Assembly: GCA_003508835.1 (NCBI GenBank)
Contig: PUFA01000003.1
Location: 14,795,501 to 14,859,500 of the forward strand
Direction of reading: 5' to 3'
Source of the DNA: Eonycteris spelaea
Taxonomy: Eukaryota; Chordata; Mammalia; Chiroptera; Pteropodidae
DNA: 64,000 bases
Shown here one piece after another: positions 1 to 10,179 of the stretch (position 1 is its first letter; the number at the start of each line of letters is the position of its first letter). The translations under genes and the position numbers were made by a program. The notes under the pieces are model-generated. The model was not told where the DNA came from. It did not search any database and worked only from the letters and a program-made list of their open reading frames with translations.

Positions 1-59
1 TAAACTAATATTATAAGTGAATCATAATGAATTTTTACATATATACACTCAAGTATCTA

Positions 60-690
60 CTATATAGAAGATATGGAACATTTCTAGTGCCCAAAAGGCT
101 CTTTCAGGTACCTTAGTTAGTAGCCCTCTCACCCTACCTCCCATCTCCCCACCCCTCACCTCCCCTCCCATCTGCCATATCTGCCCCAAACTACTACTCT
201 GGCTTTTTATAAAATAGAATCATATACTATGTATCTTTTTTGGTCTAGCTTCTATTCAATATCCTATCTGTGAAAGTCATCCATGTTGTTGAATGTATCT
301 GTTAGAGTTTTTGATTGTTATATGATAATCTATTGTATGGGTATTCTGCCATTTATTTGTCTGTTTTCTTATTGATTGACATTTGGATTACTTCCTGGTT
401 TTAGTTATTTTAAATAAAACTATTAAGAACATTATTGTACATGTCTTTTGGTAGCCAGTTGTATTCATTTTTCTTAGGCACATATCTAAGAGTAGGATGT
501 CTATGTATAAGAGAAAGTTAATGTTTAATGTAGTGGATACTGCCAGTCTTCTAACTTGGTAATAACATTTGATTTATCGTAGGCAATATGTGAGAGTTTA
601 GTTAACTTCAATCCTTGCTGACGTTTGGTATTGATAGTATTCTAATATTAGCCATTTTGGTGTGTATCAAATATCTCTCTCGCGCGCGCT
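60..690 (-). mobile_element. Ancient LINE-1 fragment (ORF2 end / 3' UTR), antisense
   Basis: Read on the plus strand, this stretch follows the complement of the old mammalian L1 3' region in order. It contains the phrases for a titled cDNA end, such as 'catccatgttgttg' near 280, a 'tattctgccatttattt' segment near 345, 'gacatttggattacttcctgg' near 380, 'taaaactattaagaacatt' near 415 and 'ttggtattgatagtattctaatattagcca' near 627-656. Divergence and small gaps are heavy, so no frame is open. Family assignment rests on remembered L1M consensus features; exact subfamily and borders are uncertain. Confidence 0.75.
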
Positions 691-713
691 TTTCTTTTCT
701 TTTTTTTTTTTTT
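681..713. repeat. CG run followed by T-rich tract
   Basis: Positions 681-689 are an uninterrupted alternating CG run of nine bases, followed at 690-713 by a T-rich tract. Alternating CG is rare in AT-rich mammalian DNA because methylated CpG decays quickly. It sits at the right edge of the antisense L1 fragment. Confidence 0.9.
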
Positions 714-717
714 GTTG

Positions 718-1924
718 TTTTGGAATTTAACATGGTCTGTGACTCATTTTTATCCTCAAATTTAGCATCCTTGTTTGACTATTTCATATTTGGTCCTGGT
801 CATCTTTGATGTTACTTTTCTCAATGTGCTATAGTGTATGCATGTTTGGAGCTCTATTCTACTTATGCTACTACCTGGTTTTATTTTTATTACTCTCTAC
901 GTAGGCATTGGAAGTTTTTATTTATTTGGATATATCTCAGAAATAACGGAAAACAACTAAGATGTGTAACCACAAAAATCGTCACTGGTTACTTTTTAAA
1001 TTAAAAGGTCTTATAGTATATATAGAAAAATACATAGAGGAAAAAAAATGTGCCATTCCTGGCCAGTACATCTGTTCTTAACATTGCTAATTTGATGTAA
1101 CTGGAAACAGGCTGATATTATTAATAATAGAGCTAAGTACAAGAGGAGATGGTCTTTAAATGATTATTAAGTTTTGTGTCACTGTTCCAAAGGCTCATAC
1201 CAATGAAAGGATTTGGAAATACTTGGTATTTTCAGTTCTAGTAGTCAAGTTGGAACAAAGAAAAAATAGGAAATGACAGTAAAATAAGTTAACTAGGACA
1301 TATAGGGAGTGCAAAATTTTGTCATTTATGTCTCAGAGGAATCAGGAATCTAAACCAGATTAACACATTTTCATCAGACTTTCTCATTGGACATTTTTCT
1401 TTGTGTCCACAATTATTTTATGTCTCAGTAAGAAGAGCTTATTGAACGTGATCGATTTTATCTCCATAGACTAGGGATCTTAACAGAGCCTTGGTGACAT
1501 CTTAATGGCCATGAATTCTCAGTGTTTTGTACTAAATATGGGCACAGAAAATGAGGAATTCATACTGAATCTATAATGACACAAGGACTTACACAGGATT
1601 TTTAAAGTAAAATTACTCTGTTTTTTTTTTTTTTTTTTTTTGCCTTCTACTTCTTTCTCTTAACCCAATGAGTTGAAGAGAATTCTGTTAGCTCTCAGTA
1701 TTTCTGTTCCAGTCAATTAGGCTTTGATATCATTTGTTAATAAATGCATTCTCTTAGTGGGAGGCCAGCTAGAAAAACAGAGGTGAAAATCATAAAAATC
1801 ATACAAGAATACACAAAATCAATATTTCATCATGCCTCTCTGAAATCCACTTTATTAGGTAAAAGCAACAAGTTCTGAACTTGTCTTATCCTGAGACTAA
1901 ATAAATTGACCATTTATGTATATT
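718..1924. other. Unannotated stretch
   Basis: I recognise no gene and no well-defined repeat here apart from a poly(T) run at 1621-1641 (21 T). Part of 718-900 could be further decayed L1 sequence. Stops are frequent in all frames. Confidence 0.6.
1621..1641. repeat. Poly(T) homopolymer
   Basis: Twenty-one T residues followed by GCC. It could be the tail of a minus-strand retroposon, but no body is recognisable to its right. Confidence 0.9.
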
Positions 1925-2110
1925 GTTGAGAACATAACATGAATTGAAGTCCAAAGGCTGGAGTCCAAATTTTAGATTAAGTGTGATATTGGATAGGACA
2001 TTAACTTTTTTTGTGAACCAGTTTCTTCAGCCTAAAAATAGGAAATGGTAATAATAATCTATTTTCTAAAGATTACTGTGATAATCAACTTAGCAAATAT
2101 ACATAAAAGA
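1925..2110 (+). mobile_element. MIR SINE fragment
   Basis: The order of elements matches a plus-strand MIR: a 'ctggagtccaaattt' segment, a 'gtgatattggataggacattaac' stretch equivalent to the MIR core, then 'cagtttcttcagcctaaaaatagg' and 'aatggtaataataat', ending in 'actgtgataatcaa'. These are old tRNA-derived SINEs with a conserved core and are not mobile today. Confidence 0.8.
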
Positions 2111-3210
2111 TCTGTGTGACCTATGAAAATTTATGATAACAGGAGATACCATTATCCAGGTTATCAAATGATTAGAGGCATGGAACACATCAGGGATGGG
2201 GGATGAGACAGGGTGAGGGGCAGTGTCCTTAATGTGCTCATTTGCTCGTATGTACAGAAGTGAGATGATATCTGTCTTAGTAATTAGTGACTTACTCAGT
2301 CTCGTTGAGCTATTTGTTTGATAAGAAGCAGCTGAGCTCACCTCCCAATTTTCATCCTAAGTGCTTTGGTTGTAATAAAGAAACTGAAACTCACCTGTTT
2401 AGAGGTTATATCTGATAAGGGAAACATTATCTTTAAGTTATCTGATTTAGGCATATTTGGGTGAGAAAAACTATTCATCAGTGACTTGTTTCAAGGGCTG
2501 TTATGTTTATAGCCTGAAAAAGATAAATCTGAGCTATGTGGTTTCTAGGGAGAGGGAGATTTGATGAACTGGAAATCTGAATTTAAGAAGTAAGCAGGTG
2601 ACCTTGGCAAAGTGGCCTCTCTTCTTTAGATCTCATTCTTATGTGTGAAATGGATGGGTTGTCCTTCCATTTCTCATCTTTGTCTTACTTCCTCGCTACT
2701 CAATGGCCTTTTGATGTCTTATTGCACTCTATTAATATATCCCAGGTTAGAATTGAAAACCATTCATGCTAAGGTACAAACAACTGTTGGGGTTTTCACT
2801 ATAAAGGAGATGGAAGTTTAAAGCTAAAGGAATGAAGCACCAGCTGGAGAATTTCAGGCATTCATTAAAAGGTGGGCATGTTATTTTAGAAGTGAAAGGA
2901 ACTTCGTAGTAGTCTACAGTCATAACTTGGAGGTAGCTCTGCTTCCTTTCTATGCTGTCATCTAGCACAACTGGAAAGGACATTCTAGGAGAAGTGGTGA
3001 GCTGGGTAGCCCCAGGGCAGGCCCTGTACAGCTGCCAAAAAAGTCAGATGAACACTAGGAGATAACAGCTCATCCGCCGGCTCTGTCTGTCTGGTTTGTG
3101 CCCCATTTCCCTCTCTGTGGGTTCCAGGATATGTTATTTAGTCTATGTATCTTTTTTGAAGCTTATTGCTCTGTAATTGAACAGAATTGTTTGATTATAA
3201 AAGAGACGAG
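2111..3210. other. Mostly unannotated; weak MIR-like segment
   Basis: No gene is visible. Positions about 2545-2690 have a weak plus-strand MIR resemblance ('gtgaccttggcaaagtggcctctcttc' style core followed by 'tgtgaaatggatgg'). The rest, including short open frames on the minus strand at 2090-2341 and 2747-2983, shows no recognisable protein. Confidence 0.5.
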
Positions 3211-3211
3211 G

Positions 3212-3362
3212 CTTGACTAAGTATGGCCAGGCTCTGGACCAACTGGGAACTTGCCAGGAATGCAGAACTTCTTCAGACCCACTTCAGACCCACTGAAATC
3301 AGAATCTGCATTTTAACAAGATCCCTACATGGTTCGCGTGCACATGAAAGTTTGAGGAGCAC
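3212..3362. mobile_element. MER5-type hAT-Charlie MITE fossil
   Basis: The segment ends with the well-known MER5 phrase 'atcagaatctgcattttaac' and a right end 'gaaagtttgaggagcac', and starts with a 'ccaggaatgcagaacttc' motif. An internal 11-bp unit (cttcagaccca) is duplicated exactly at 3271-3281 and 3282-3292. This is a non-autonomous DNA transposon fossil common in placental mammals. Confidence 0.85.
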
Positions 3363-3429
3363 AAAATTCATCTAACAGGACACTTATTCCCTAGTAATTA
3401 AATTCCCTGGCGAGTATCACCGAAGGCCC

Positions 3430-3720
3430 TTTTCCCTAATTTAAGTGGCTCTTCTTACAATACTGTTTTCATCCTCTGGCTACAATTATCAGTTGTCAGA
3501 TCCCCCAGGCCCACTCTGAATGGCTGTGGAGCTCAGCTATACATATTTAGTTCTTTTAATGTTTGTTCATAAATCAAGCCCTACATCCTCTTAATCAATC
3601 TAGCAACTCTCCGCTGAATTTGCAGCAATTTGTCAACATCTTTATCTGAGAAGCTCTAGGCCTGAACGTAATTTTCTATGAAAAGACACAGGTATTATTT
3701 ACAGGATTTAAAAGTTCTTT
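3430..3720. mobile_element. CR1/L3-like ancient LINE 3' fragment (tentative)
   Basis: The segment resembles the conserved 3' region of CR1/L3 LINEs read on the opposite strand: 'tcaatctagcaactctccgc' corresponds to the phrase about a split of the RT end, followed by 'gcagcaatttgtcaacatc' and 'ctaggcctgaacgtaattttct'. A second, similar piece occurs at 15765-15905. It is very diverged; a regulatory, single-copy origin remains possible. Confidence 0.45.
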
Positions 3721-3804
3721 AAGTTATGTGATCAAGGCTAATAATCGAACAAAGCAAAGGCAGTATATGTGCAAAGACTAAACAATCAATTAGAAACCCA
3801 TTTG

Positions 3805-3838
3805 ATAGTAGCATCACCATCATGGTCATCATCATCAA
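3805..3838. repeat. Imperfect ATC trinucleotide repeat
   Basis: A short run of CATCAC/CATCAT triplets (3808-3838) interrupted by GGT. Simple repeat. Confidence 0.8.
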
Positions 3839-3869
3839 TAAAGTACAAGTTAAAAAGATAGCTGTTAAA

Positions 3870-4180
3870 CTCTTGTCATGTGTAGAGGAGGTGCTAAAGA
3901 TATGAAGAAGAAAAAGTTAGGATTCCCATTCCATGGAAAGGTGTGAGTCTAGCTGTAGAGAGAAAGTTTTGCAATAAAATAAGTGGTAGAAAATCACAAA
4001 GATGTATATACCATATGTGAAATAAATGGTTGAGACCCACTGGAGTGAGAAGGATTATTGCGGACCAGGGCTCTTAGGAAAAGAGAGACCTTGAGAACAT
4101 GTAAAAATCCATATTAATGGAAAAAAGTAGAAAGGACATTCTGGGAAGAGTAAATAGAGTGAAGGTATGATTCTAAACAA
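3870..4180 (-). mobile_element. LINE-2 (L2) fragment, antisense
   Basis: On the plus strand this reads like the complement of an L2 3' part: 'gatatgaagaagaaaaagtt', 'attcccattccatgg', 'ctagctgtagagagaaag', 'gcaataaaataagtgg', then 'ggaaaagagagaccttgag' and 'aaaggacattctgggaag'. The order agrees with antisense L2 copies elsewhere in the window. Strongly diverged. Confidence 0.6.
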
Positions 4181-4322
4181 ATAAAACGTTGACTTCTTTA
4201 TTTACTCTCCACCTGCCATGTTCTGAGACTAAACATTTCTTTTTCTGTTTTCTGTATCCTCCAAATATTCTTTAGTAATTTTATGTTATTTTAAAAAGAA
4301 AAAAATGATACCTTATGGAGCA

Positions 4323-4333
4323 GGGGGGGGGGG
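4323..4333. repeat. Poly(G) run (G11)
   Basis: Eleven consecutive G residues in an otherwise AT-rich neighbourhood. A homopolymer prone to length variation. Confidence 0.95.
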
Positions 4334-4529
4334 AAACTTAGCTTATGCTTTTTTTAAATCATACTGTCTCTTTGATCCAAAAGAAGAAAGACCTCAGCAA
4401 TATAGTATGCACAGAGGAAAAAAACAAGGTCTTATTAGCCGCCCCTCTCTCCCCTTTAGTCTGGCTGCAGGAAGGGAGACGAAAAGCACAAATGGCGTCC
4501 AACAAGATTCCCTAGCAACAAATTTGAAA

Positions 4530-4675
4530 TAAGGCTTGAGAGACCTGTGTTCTACAGCTGGTTCTGCTATGACCAAGTCATATGGTATCGGGTGTCACTT
4601 ATTCTCTCATGTGCCAAATGGAGGTTTTATTATGTTCACCCTGTACTTCAAAAGAGGCTCATTGGGTGATATAAC
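4530..4675 (+). mobile_element. MIR SINE fragment
   Basis: Plus-strand MIR order: 'cttgagagacctgtgttctac', 'tggttctgctatgaccaagtc', a 'cacttattctctcatgtgccaaatggagg' segment, then 'ttattatgttcaccctgtac'. The 113-codon open frame that starts at 4536 overlaps this SINE and is therefore not a gene candidate. Confidence 0.85.
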
Positions 4676-4679
4676 CTTC

Positions 4680-6090
4680 ATATGGGACTTCCAACATCCT
4701 GATTTAAATGTGATATGCTGTTGTCAAATGACCAAAGAATTTATTGTTCAAATCCAGATACCTTTGAGGATAAAAGAAGCTTTTGCTAATATTTCTATCA
4801 GAACAGCTGGTATCAACTGGAACCATTCTGGCCTATCAAGCTGTCTGGTCAGCTCATGCAGACCAGACAATTATTAGAACTCTGCTTTAGGAAAAATAGG
4901 AGAGATTCTTTGTCTACATAGGGACAGATTTCTTGGCTTTGTGAGATTGAGAATTTTCTTCTCCATTTTAAGCAATTCTGTCCAGAAGCCTTGTTTAATG
5001 TGAAGGACACCTTAGTGTATGGAATGAGAGACAGGGATTTGCTGGCTATAATGATTTTCCAGTCCCTCCCTCTCACCTCTGCTCTTGAAGATTGAGTTAG
5101 AATTGCTCTCAAGGCCACAGAATAGATTGATGCATATTCTAATTCCTGATGCCTGCAGGGCAATAACTCAGGCTGATTCCTTCAGCTACAATAACAAGGT
5201 TTATTTTATTGCAGTTTGAAGGCTGTTCGGGGCATTGGTAGGAGAGTATGTCCCCTGGCTCAAATAGGCTAAACATCTGCTAAGTTCTCCCCCAACTTTC
5301 TCCCTAACTTTGTTTTATTGTTATTACCCTCAGGAGGCTCCTAAGCAGGAGTTCATGGGAGGGAGAATGGAAGTGACATTTCTACCATTATTCAGCACAT
5401 TTAGGCAGTTTATTATCTGGGAACTTGCCCACCAAGGAACTTAATATGAAATAATAGTAATACATTAAGCACATAATGTGAGGCTGCATTAATTAATATA
5501 GCGTTCTAATTTCCTGCAAATTGTGGTTCAGTTGTTCTTCTTTTCTGAGATAGGACGTGGAGGTGTGTCACAGTGTGAGAGGGAATGTGGTGGTCCAGAG
5601 GGTGACTAGCCATATGAATTGCCTAAAAACAACCTTGCTCAGTGTTAAGAAGAGAAATGTGGAAGTTTTCCTCTGGAATTGGAAAGCCTGCCATGCTTTG
5701 GCAGTAGAATCCAAAAGACAGAGTGAAAGCAACATAAAACATACCTTCCTAACAAGTAGAACTGTAGCCAGCCTATGCACGTGGGAGATATTTTAGAAGA
5801 CAGGTTATTAGTGGTGGAGGAGCTTTGCACTGGATGTGTATAGATCTGTAAGGAAACTAAATGTACGATTCTGTGGTGGTCTGAAATTTGTGGACAATCT
5901 GAAGTTATCTCATTTTCCTGAGCTGAAAAACATTTGAACCTATGGCAATTCCTTGTTCCAACGGTTATTTTCTACATATGTACTATCTGCTCTGTAGAGT
6001 AGTACTTTGTTTAATTGATAGTAATCTTTTTAAATTTTCAAAATATTTTTCTTCTAACTAAAATCAGAGATCTAATTTTACTCAGGTTTC
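4680..6090. other. Unannotated stretch
   Basis: No recognisable gene or repeat. It contains several open frames of 60-113 codons, one partly derived from the MIR to its left; none shows a known domain, and overlapping frames of similar length occur on both strands, as expected by chance. 5540-5900 is mildly GC-richer and may be unique sequence. Confidence 0.5.
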
Positions 6091-6174
6091 TACTTCTTTC
6101 TGCAGCTATGTTAAGAAAAGCTAAGCCCATCCCCAGTTTTAAAGATGGATTCTGAATAGTTACATGAATCATGG

Positions 6175-6545
6175 TGATCTCTTGCCAGTCATTGGTCTAG
6201 GGATGCACATATGACCCAATTGTGGCACTGTGACTCAAGGAGGAAATGGCTCAAGGCCTTTGTGAAGATGTTGCTCTTAGGAGAGAAGCAAAAAGGAATC
6301 AGTTCTTTCCTCTTTCCCAGAAAGTGAGTGAGGAAGCCATGCCTCACTGATTCATCCATCATAAGGCCATGAGTAAATCCAGCCTGAAGAGAGTCCATAG
6401 TGAGAGGAGGGAGAAATAGTAGAGACAGAGCTAGAGTCCCAGTTGGACCAAGCAAGGTCGCCTAACCCTGAACTTCCAGGAAGCCAATGAAGTTCCAGTT
6501 TAAGCAAATTTGAGTTAGAACAATGCTCAAAACCAAGATTTTAAC
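6175..6545 (+). mobile_element. Ancient MaLR/MLT1-like interspersed repeat (tentative)
   Basis: The start 'gatgcacatatgacccaatt' and end 'ccagtttaagcaaatttgag' match a common placental repeat class whose right end carries a 'taagc...tttgagtt' signature. The interior has the expected purine-rich 'gagaggagggagaaatag' part. The class assignment is from memory and low resolution; it carries no coding capacity. Confidence 0.5.
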
Positions 6546-8180
6546 TTTGGTACAGTACTCTGAACAAGTTACAGACCTTATCTAAATTCCATCAGTTTTT
6601 TTGCTGATGTATGTTTTTCCTCTCCAGGATCCTATCCAAGATCCCAGATTTCCTTTAGTTAGAATTTCTCCTTCTTTCATCCAATCTGCAACAATTCCCT
6701 AGTTATTTGTCTTTCAGTATCTTGACACCTTTGAAGAGTACTGATCAGTCTTCTTTTCATGATCAACTGTAGGTCTTACCGTTGTTGGTGTATTCATGAA
6801 TGTAAGTTATACAGTGTTCTTGCTTAGCTTCCATGGTAGTGGCCTCTCCTGGGAACATTTTCCTTTAGAAAAGGGATGGCAAGCAACACAGTACACGAGT
6901 TCACTTCGTGTGTCCTCTTGTGTTATAGACAAAAGAGATTTTTAAAATCTGATTTCCAGTGTTATTTTCGAAGATTTTTAGGATTTTGTTGGATTTTAGG
7001 CCACAAATCCACATTCAAAAGGATATATTAAACACTTAATGCGAGCGAGGAATTGAACTTTTTGTGAAGGACACTAAGGCCATATGGCATAGTTCCTGCT
7101 CTTAAGCAAAACAGAACACTGGGCTGTATCTTCAGAAGACAGTAGGTTGTAGTCTTTAGGTGTCTTTCAGTAGTTGTGGCCCAAAGTTTATAATCTATTA
7201 TTTTAATAAGTGTAGGGCATATCTATGACAGCAGCTTAGGGAAGAAATATGAATCCTGAAGAGAAAGAGGGCCTTTCACTTCTTTCTAGAAAAATACATA
7301 AAAGCAGACAAGAATCTCTTGAGTCACCAGAATCAAGGAAGCTTTGCCTATTATGGAATATTTAAGCAGATGAATGTTTCTCCATTTAACTCTCCATGTC
7401 TTGAAAATTTGGTGTCTGGTGGCTGAACTGTCAAATTTTCTTTGATGACCACTTACTATGACAGTCATCCCCAAAATAGTGAAAAAATGTAGATTCAACA
7501 TTATTATAGCCAGTGTAAAGGCAATGTATTAGTGAAATGTACCTTGCAATAATGTTGACCATTCTAATTAATTATGATTAAAAGGAATGTGCTATTTTCT
7601 TAGAAATAATTTTCATTCTCTGAACATAAAAATATTGTAGTTACAAAAATTATTTGTTCTGAAATAGCTAAAATATGTGAAGCTTAATCTGTAATGTCTT
7701 ATAGCCAATGAAGCCGTGTTGGATTGCTACCATTGATTAAATGTAGTAGCAGAGCTGGAGCATTTAATCAATCATAAAAGCCACTTTAATACATTGTATC
7801 ACTCTGAAGCTGGAGCGATTAGAGCTGTTGCACTGTAGGCCAGAATGCAAAATGTGGAACCAAAAAAGGGAAGGATAAAAGAATGACTTCCTTGTATGTC
7901 CAAGTCTTTATGTCTCAAATGTGCAAAAGAGATAAAATTTTGTATGCATTATGTGGATCATTTTAGCTGCATAGATATATGTCAAGGCAACCATCATTTG
8001 CAATGCATAGAGCTATGCCCACACATGTAAGTGAGCATAAACAACAATAATAATAATGATGGATTTTCGAAGAATGATGAATATTTTATTGTATGTCACT
8101 CTCCTTGAAAGTGACTTACTTCCTACCCAAGGGAGAATTTCTAATGTCGTTCATACCACAAGCTACAGCAAAGAAAAGAA
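6546..8180. other. Mostly unannotated; weak L2 3' end at 7020-7110
   Basis: Around 7020-7110 the text 'aacacttaatgcgagcgagg' followed by 'tagttcctgctcttaagc' resembles an antisense L2 3' end. The rest shows no recognised repeat. Positions 7690-7860 hold ATTAAA/AATCAAT-type homeodomain-like words in sequence that looks single-copy. Confidence 0.45.
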
Positions 8181-8184
8181 GCTA

Positions 8185-8256
8185 TTGCCAGGAGAAGGAA
8201 GAGGAGATGAAAGAGGGGCAGGGAAGAGAAACGAAAGGAGGAGGAGGAGGAAGAAC
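8185..8256. repeat. Purine-rich (GA) low-complexity tract
   Basis: About 70 bases almost entirely A and G, ending in (GGA)5-like triplets near 8238-8252. It makes the tail of a chance open frame (8056-8259). Confidence 0.9.
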
Positions 8257-8259
8257 TGA

Positions 8260-8830
8260 GATGCTAAGGTAGTTTATCAGATTTGATATAAGAAAATAGT
8301 CAGCCCTGTGACTCACCATGTGGCATGATGATATGAAGTCTTATGACAAAAGAAGATAGAGGAATAGATGCTATTTGGAAAGATGGATGAGAGTTTTTCT
8401 CAGTCCATTCTGAGGAAGAATTACTAATTGTCATAACCACACGTTGTGCATAAATTACAATTTGTATTACCCACATATATAACATATATGTGTATCTGTA
8501 TCTTTAAGAATTAACCTGTTTATATCATAGTGTGTTCAATTAAACCCTTTCTCATTTTTGTAACGGTGTTGCCAAGTGAGACATTTGTGAAAGAGTTGCA
8601 TCCAAATGACATTTGAAGTTGAAACTGTGGATTCCAGAACTGCCAGAATAGGATATATCACCCCTGTCAATTGTCCCTTTTATCATTCTGCAGCATTTAC
8701 TGCCAAAAATGTTTATAATCTGTAGAACCAAGCTAAAAGGGGGGTCTGACTTCTCGGTGCTTACATGAAGCCTTCTCACCTCCTGTTTCTGCTCAATGCC
8801 CTTCTTCCTGCTCACCTTTTGGCTTGATTA
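8260..8830. other. Unannotated stretch
   Basis: No gene or repeat recognised. An 87-codon minus-strand frame at 8552-8815 has no recognisable motif. Confidence 0.5.
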
Positions 8831-8832
8831 TT

Positions 8833-8980
8833 TTTAAAAGCATTTTATTGAGGTATAATTGACAAACAAAAATATGTACGTATTGATGAGTTTGGACATA
8901 GTATATATCCATGAAATCACTGCAGTCTATGCCATAAAAATATCTATTACCTCCATAAGTTCTTCATTATTTTTTATGAA
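8833..8980 (-). mobile_element. LINE-1 3' UTR fragment, antisense
   Basis: The start 'agcattttattgaggtataa' plus 'ttgacaaacaaaaatatgtac' is the typical complement of an L1M 3' end, followed by 'gatgagtttggacatagtat', 'ccatgaaatcactgcagtc' and 'atatctattacctccataag'. No target-site duplication was found. Confidence 0.88.
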
Positions 8981-9119
8981 TTTTAGTTTTGATTATATAA
9001 TGATAATTTAATTATAAGTACCTTATAAATACTTTTTAAAAAGTCAATTCATTAGGTTTGAAGTTTTGAACTGGTACTGAGCATAATAAATGGCCAGTGT
9101 CTTCAAGGAATTGGTAATA

Positions 9120-9425
9120 TTTAGAAGACAATGTTAATACTTGTGGCATGTTGTAAATAGCTTGTGTAATAGAGCATGTAAGTATTAAACTGTGTAAATA
9201 AAGTTACTGCAAGAGCTGACAGAAGGAAAATACAGGTAGTATAACCTAAGTGGTCAAGGAGTATTTTAGGGAGGTGGGATTAAAACTGGGCCATTACTCT
9301 GGGTTTGATTAATTGAAATAAATGGAAAAATTGATTGAGAGGACCCATGAGGCATCATGAGCTAAAGAAACTACTTGTGAAAGAACAGAGGGAATAAAGA
9401 TTTCAGGGGTGATCAGGGGCATTAA
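9120..9425 (-). mobile_element. LINE-2 fragment, antisense
   Basis: The pieces 'ggagtattttagggaggtgg', 'attaaaactgggccattact' and 'cttgtgaaagaacagaggg' correspond to the antisense L2 phrases for a growth-rate-independent end that recur at 52.2 kb and 61.5 kb. Heavily diverged. Confidence 0.55.
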
Positions 9426-9865
9426 AGAAGACAATGCCTTCCACATAACTGCTCTAGAGGCTACTTTTTTCTGACAGAGTTCCAAGGTTAGTATTCATAG
9501 TGCAGTGTCTATTAATACATTTCTGACACAGGATAGCAATGTAGAAGAAAATTGAAGAGAATAAGGCCTGGGAGCACAGGGTTTCTGAACAAATTAAGGA
9601 ATGATTCTGAGGGCCTAGAGAGTTTGAAAACAGCGTGGAGTCATGGGGGGAGGGATGTGGGCAGAGAGGAAGACTCAGGATACTGAAGACTGACATCCCT
9701 TGATACCTTATAGCAGGCTCTGGCTGTTTATTTGTATGGTGGAGGGAGCTGTCTCCCAATTTCTATCTTCTCTTTTCCTTTTAGAATTAAACTACTAGTT
9801 TTTAGTTGGATACATGGCCACCCCCCTAAAAGAGAAAAGTTTCAAGATTTTCTTCCACTTAGGTG
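9426..9865. other. Unannotated stretch
   Basis: No recognisable feature. The 101-codon minus-strand frame at 9454-9759 has no similarity that I recognise. Confidence 0.5.
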
Positions 9866-9869
9866 TATC

Positions 9870-10175
9870 CATTTGTCTAAGTTTTGGTCAATGGAATGTG
9901 AGCAAATTTATGTGTTGAATTTCTAGGTCGTTTATTAAAATGTAGTGGGCACGACCTTTTAATAATAAGTTCCCTTTGCTGTGAGCTGGAATGCAGATGT
10001 GATGATGAGCTCTCTTGGACCATGAGAATGAGAGCAGCACTTATAAAGGGCAGAGGGACAAGATGGAAGGAGTCAGAGTCTCCAGCTCTATTGTGTCATC
10101 CCGCCAGGTTTGGACTAAAAGCTTCTATGTAAGAGGGAAATGTACTATTTGGCTTAAGCCACTGTATTTTGGGGT
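9870..10175 (+). mobile_element. Ancient MLT1-like repeat
   Basis: Starts with 'ttttggtcaatggaatgtga' and ends with 'taagccactgtattttgggg', both signature phrases of an old placental repeat class with LTR-like ends. The middle ('gggacaagatggaaggagtc') fits. I cannot name the subfamily; MLT1/MaLR is my best guess. Confidence 0.6.
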
Positions 10176-10179
10176 GTCT

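Noticed and set aside
4536..4877. 113-codon open frame
   Set aside because: Its first part overlaps a MIR SINE and no domain is recognisable.
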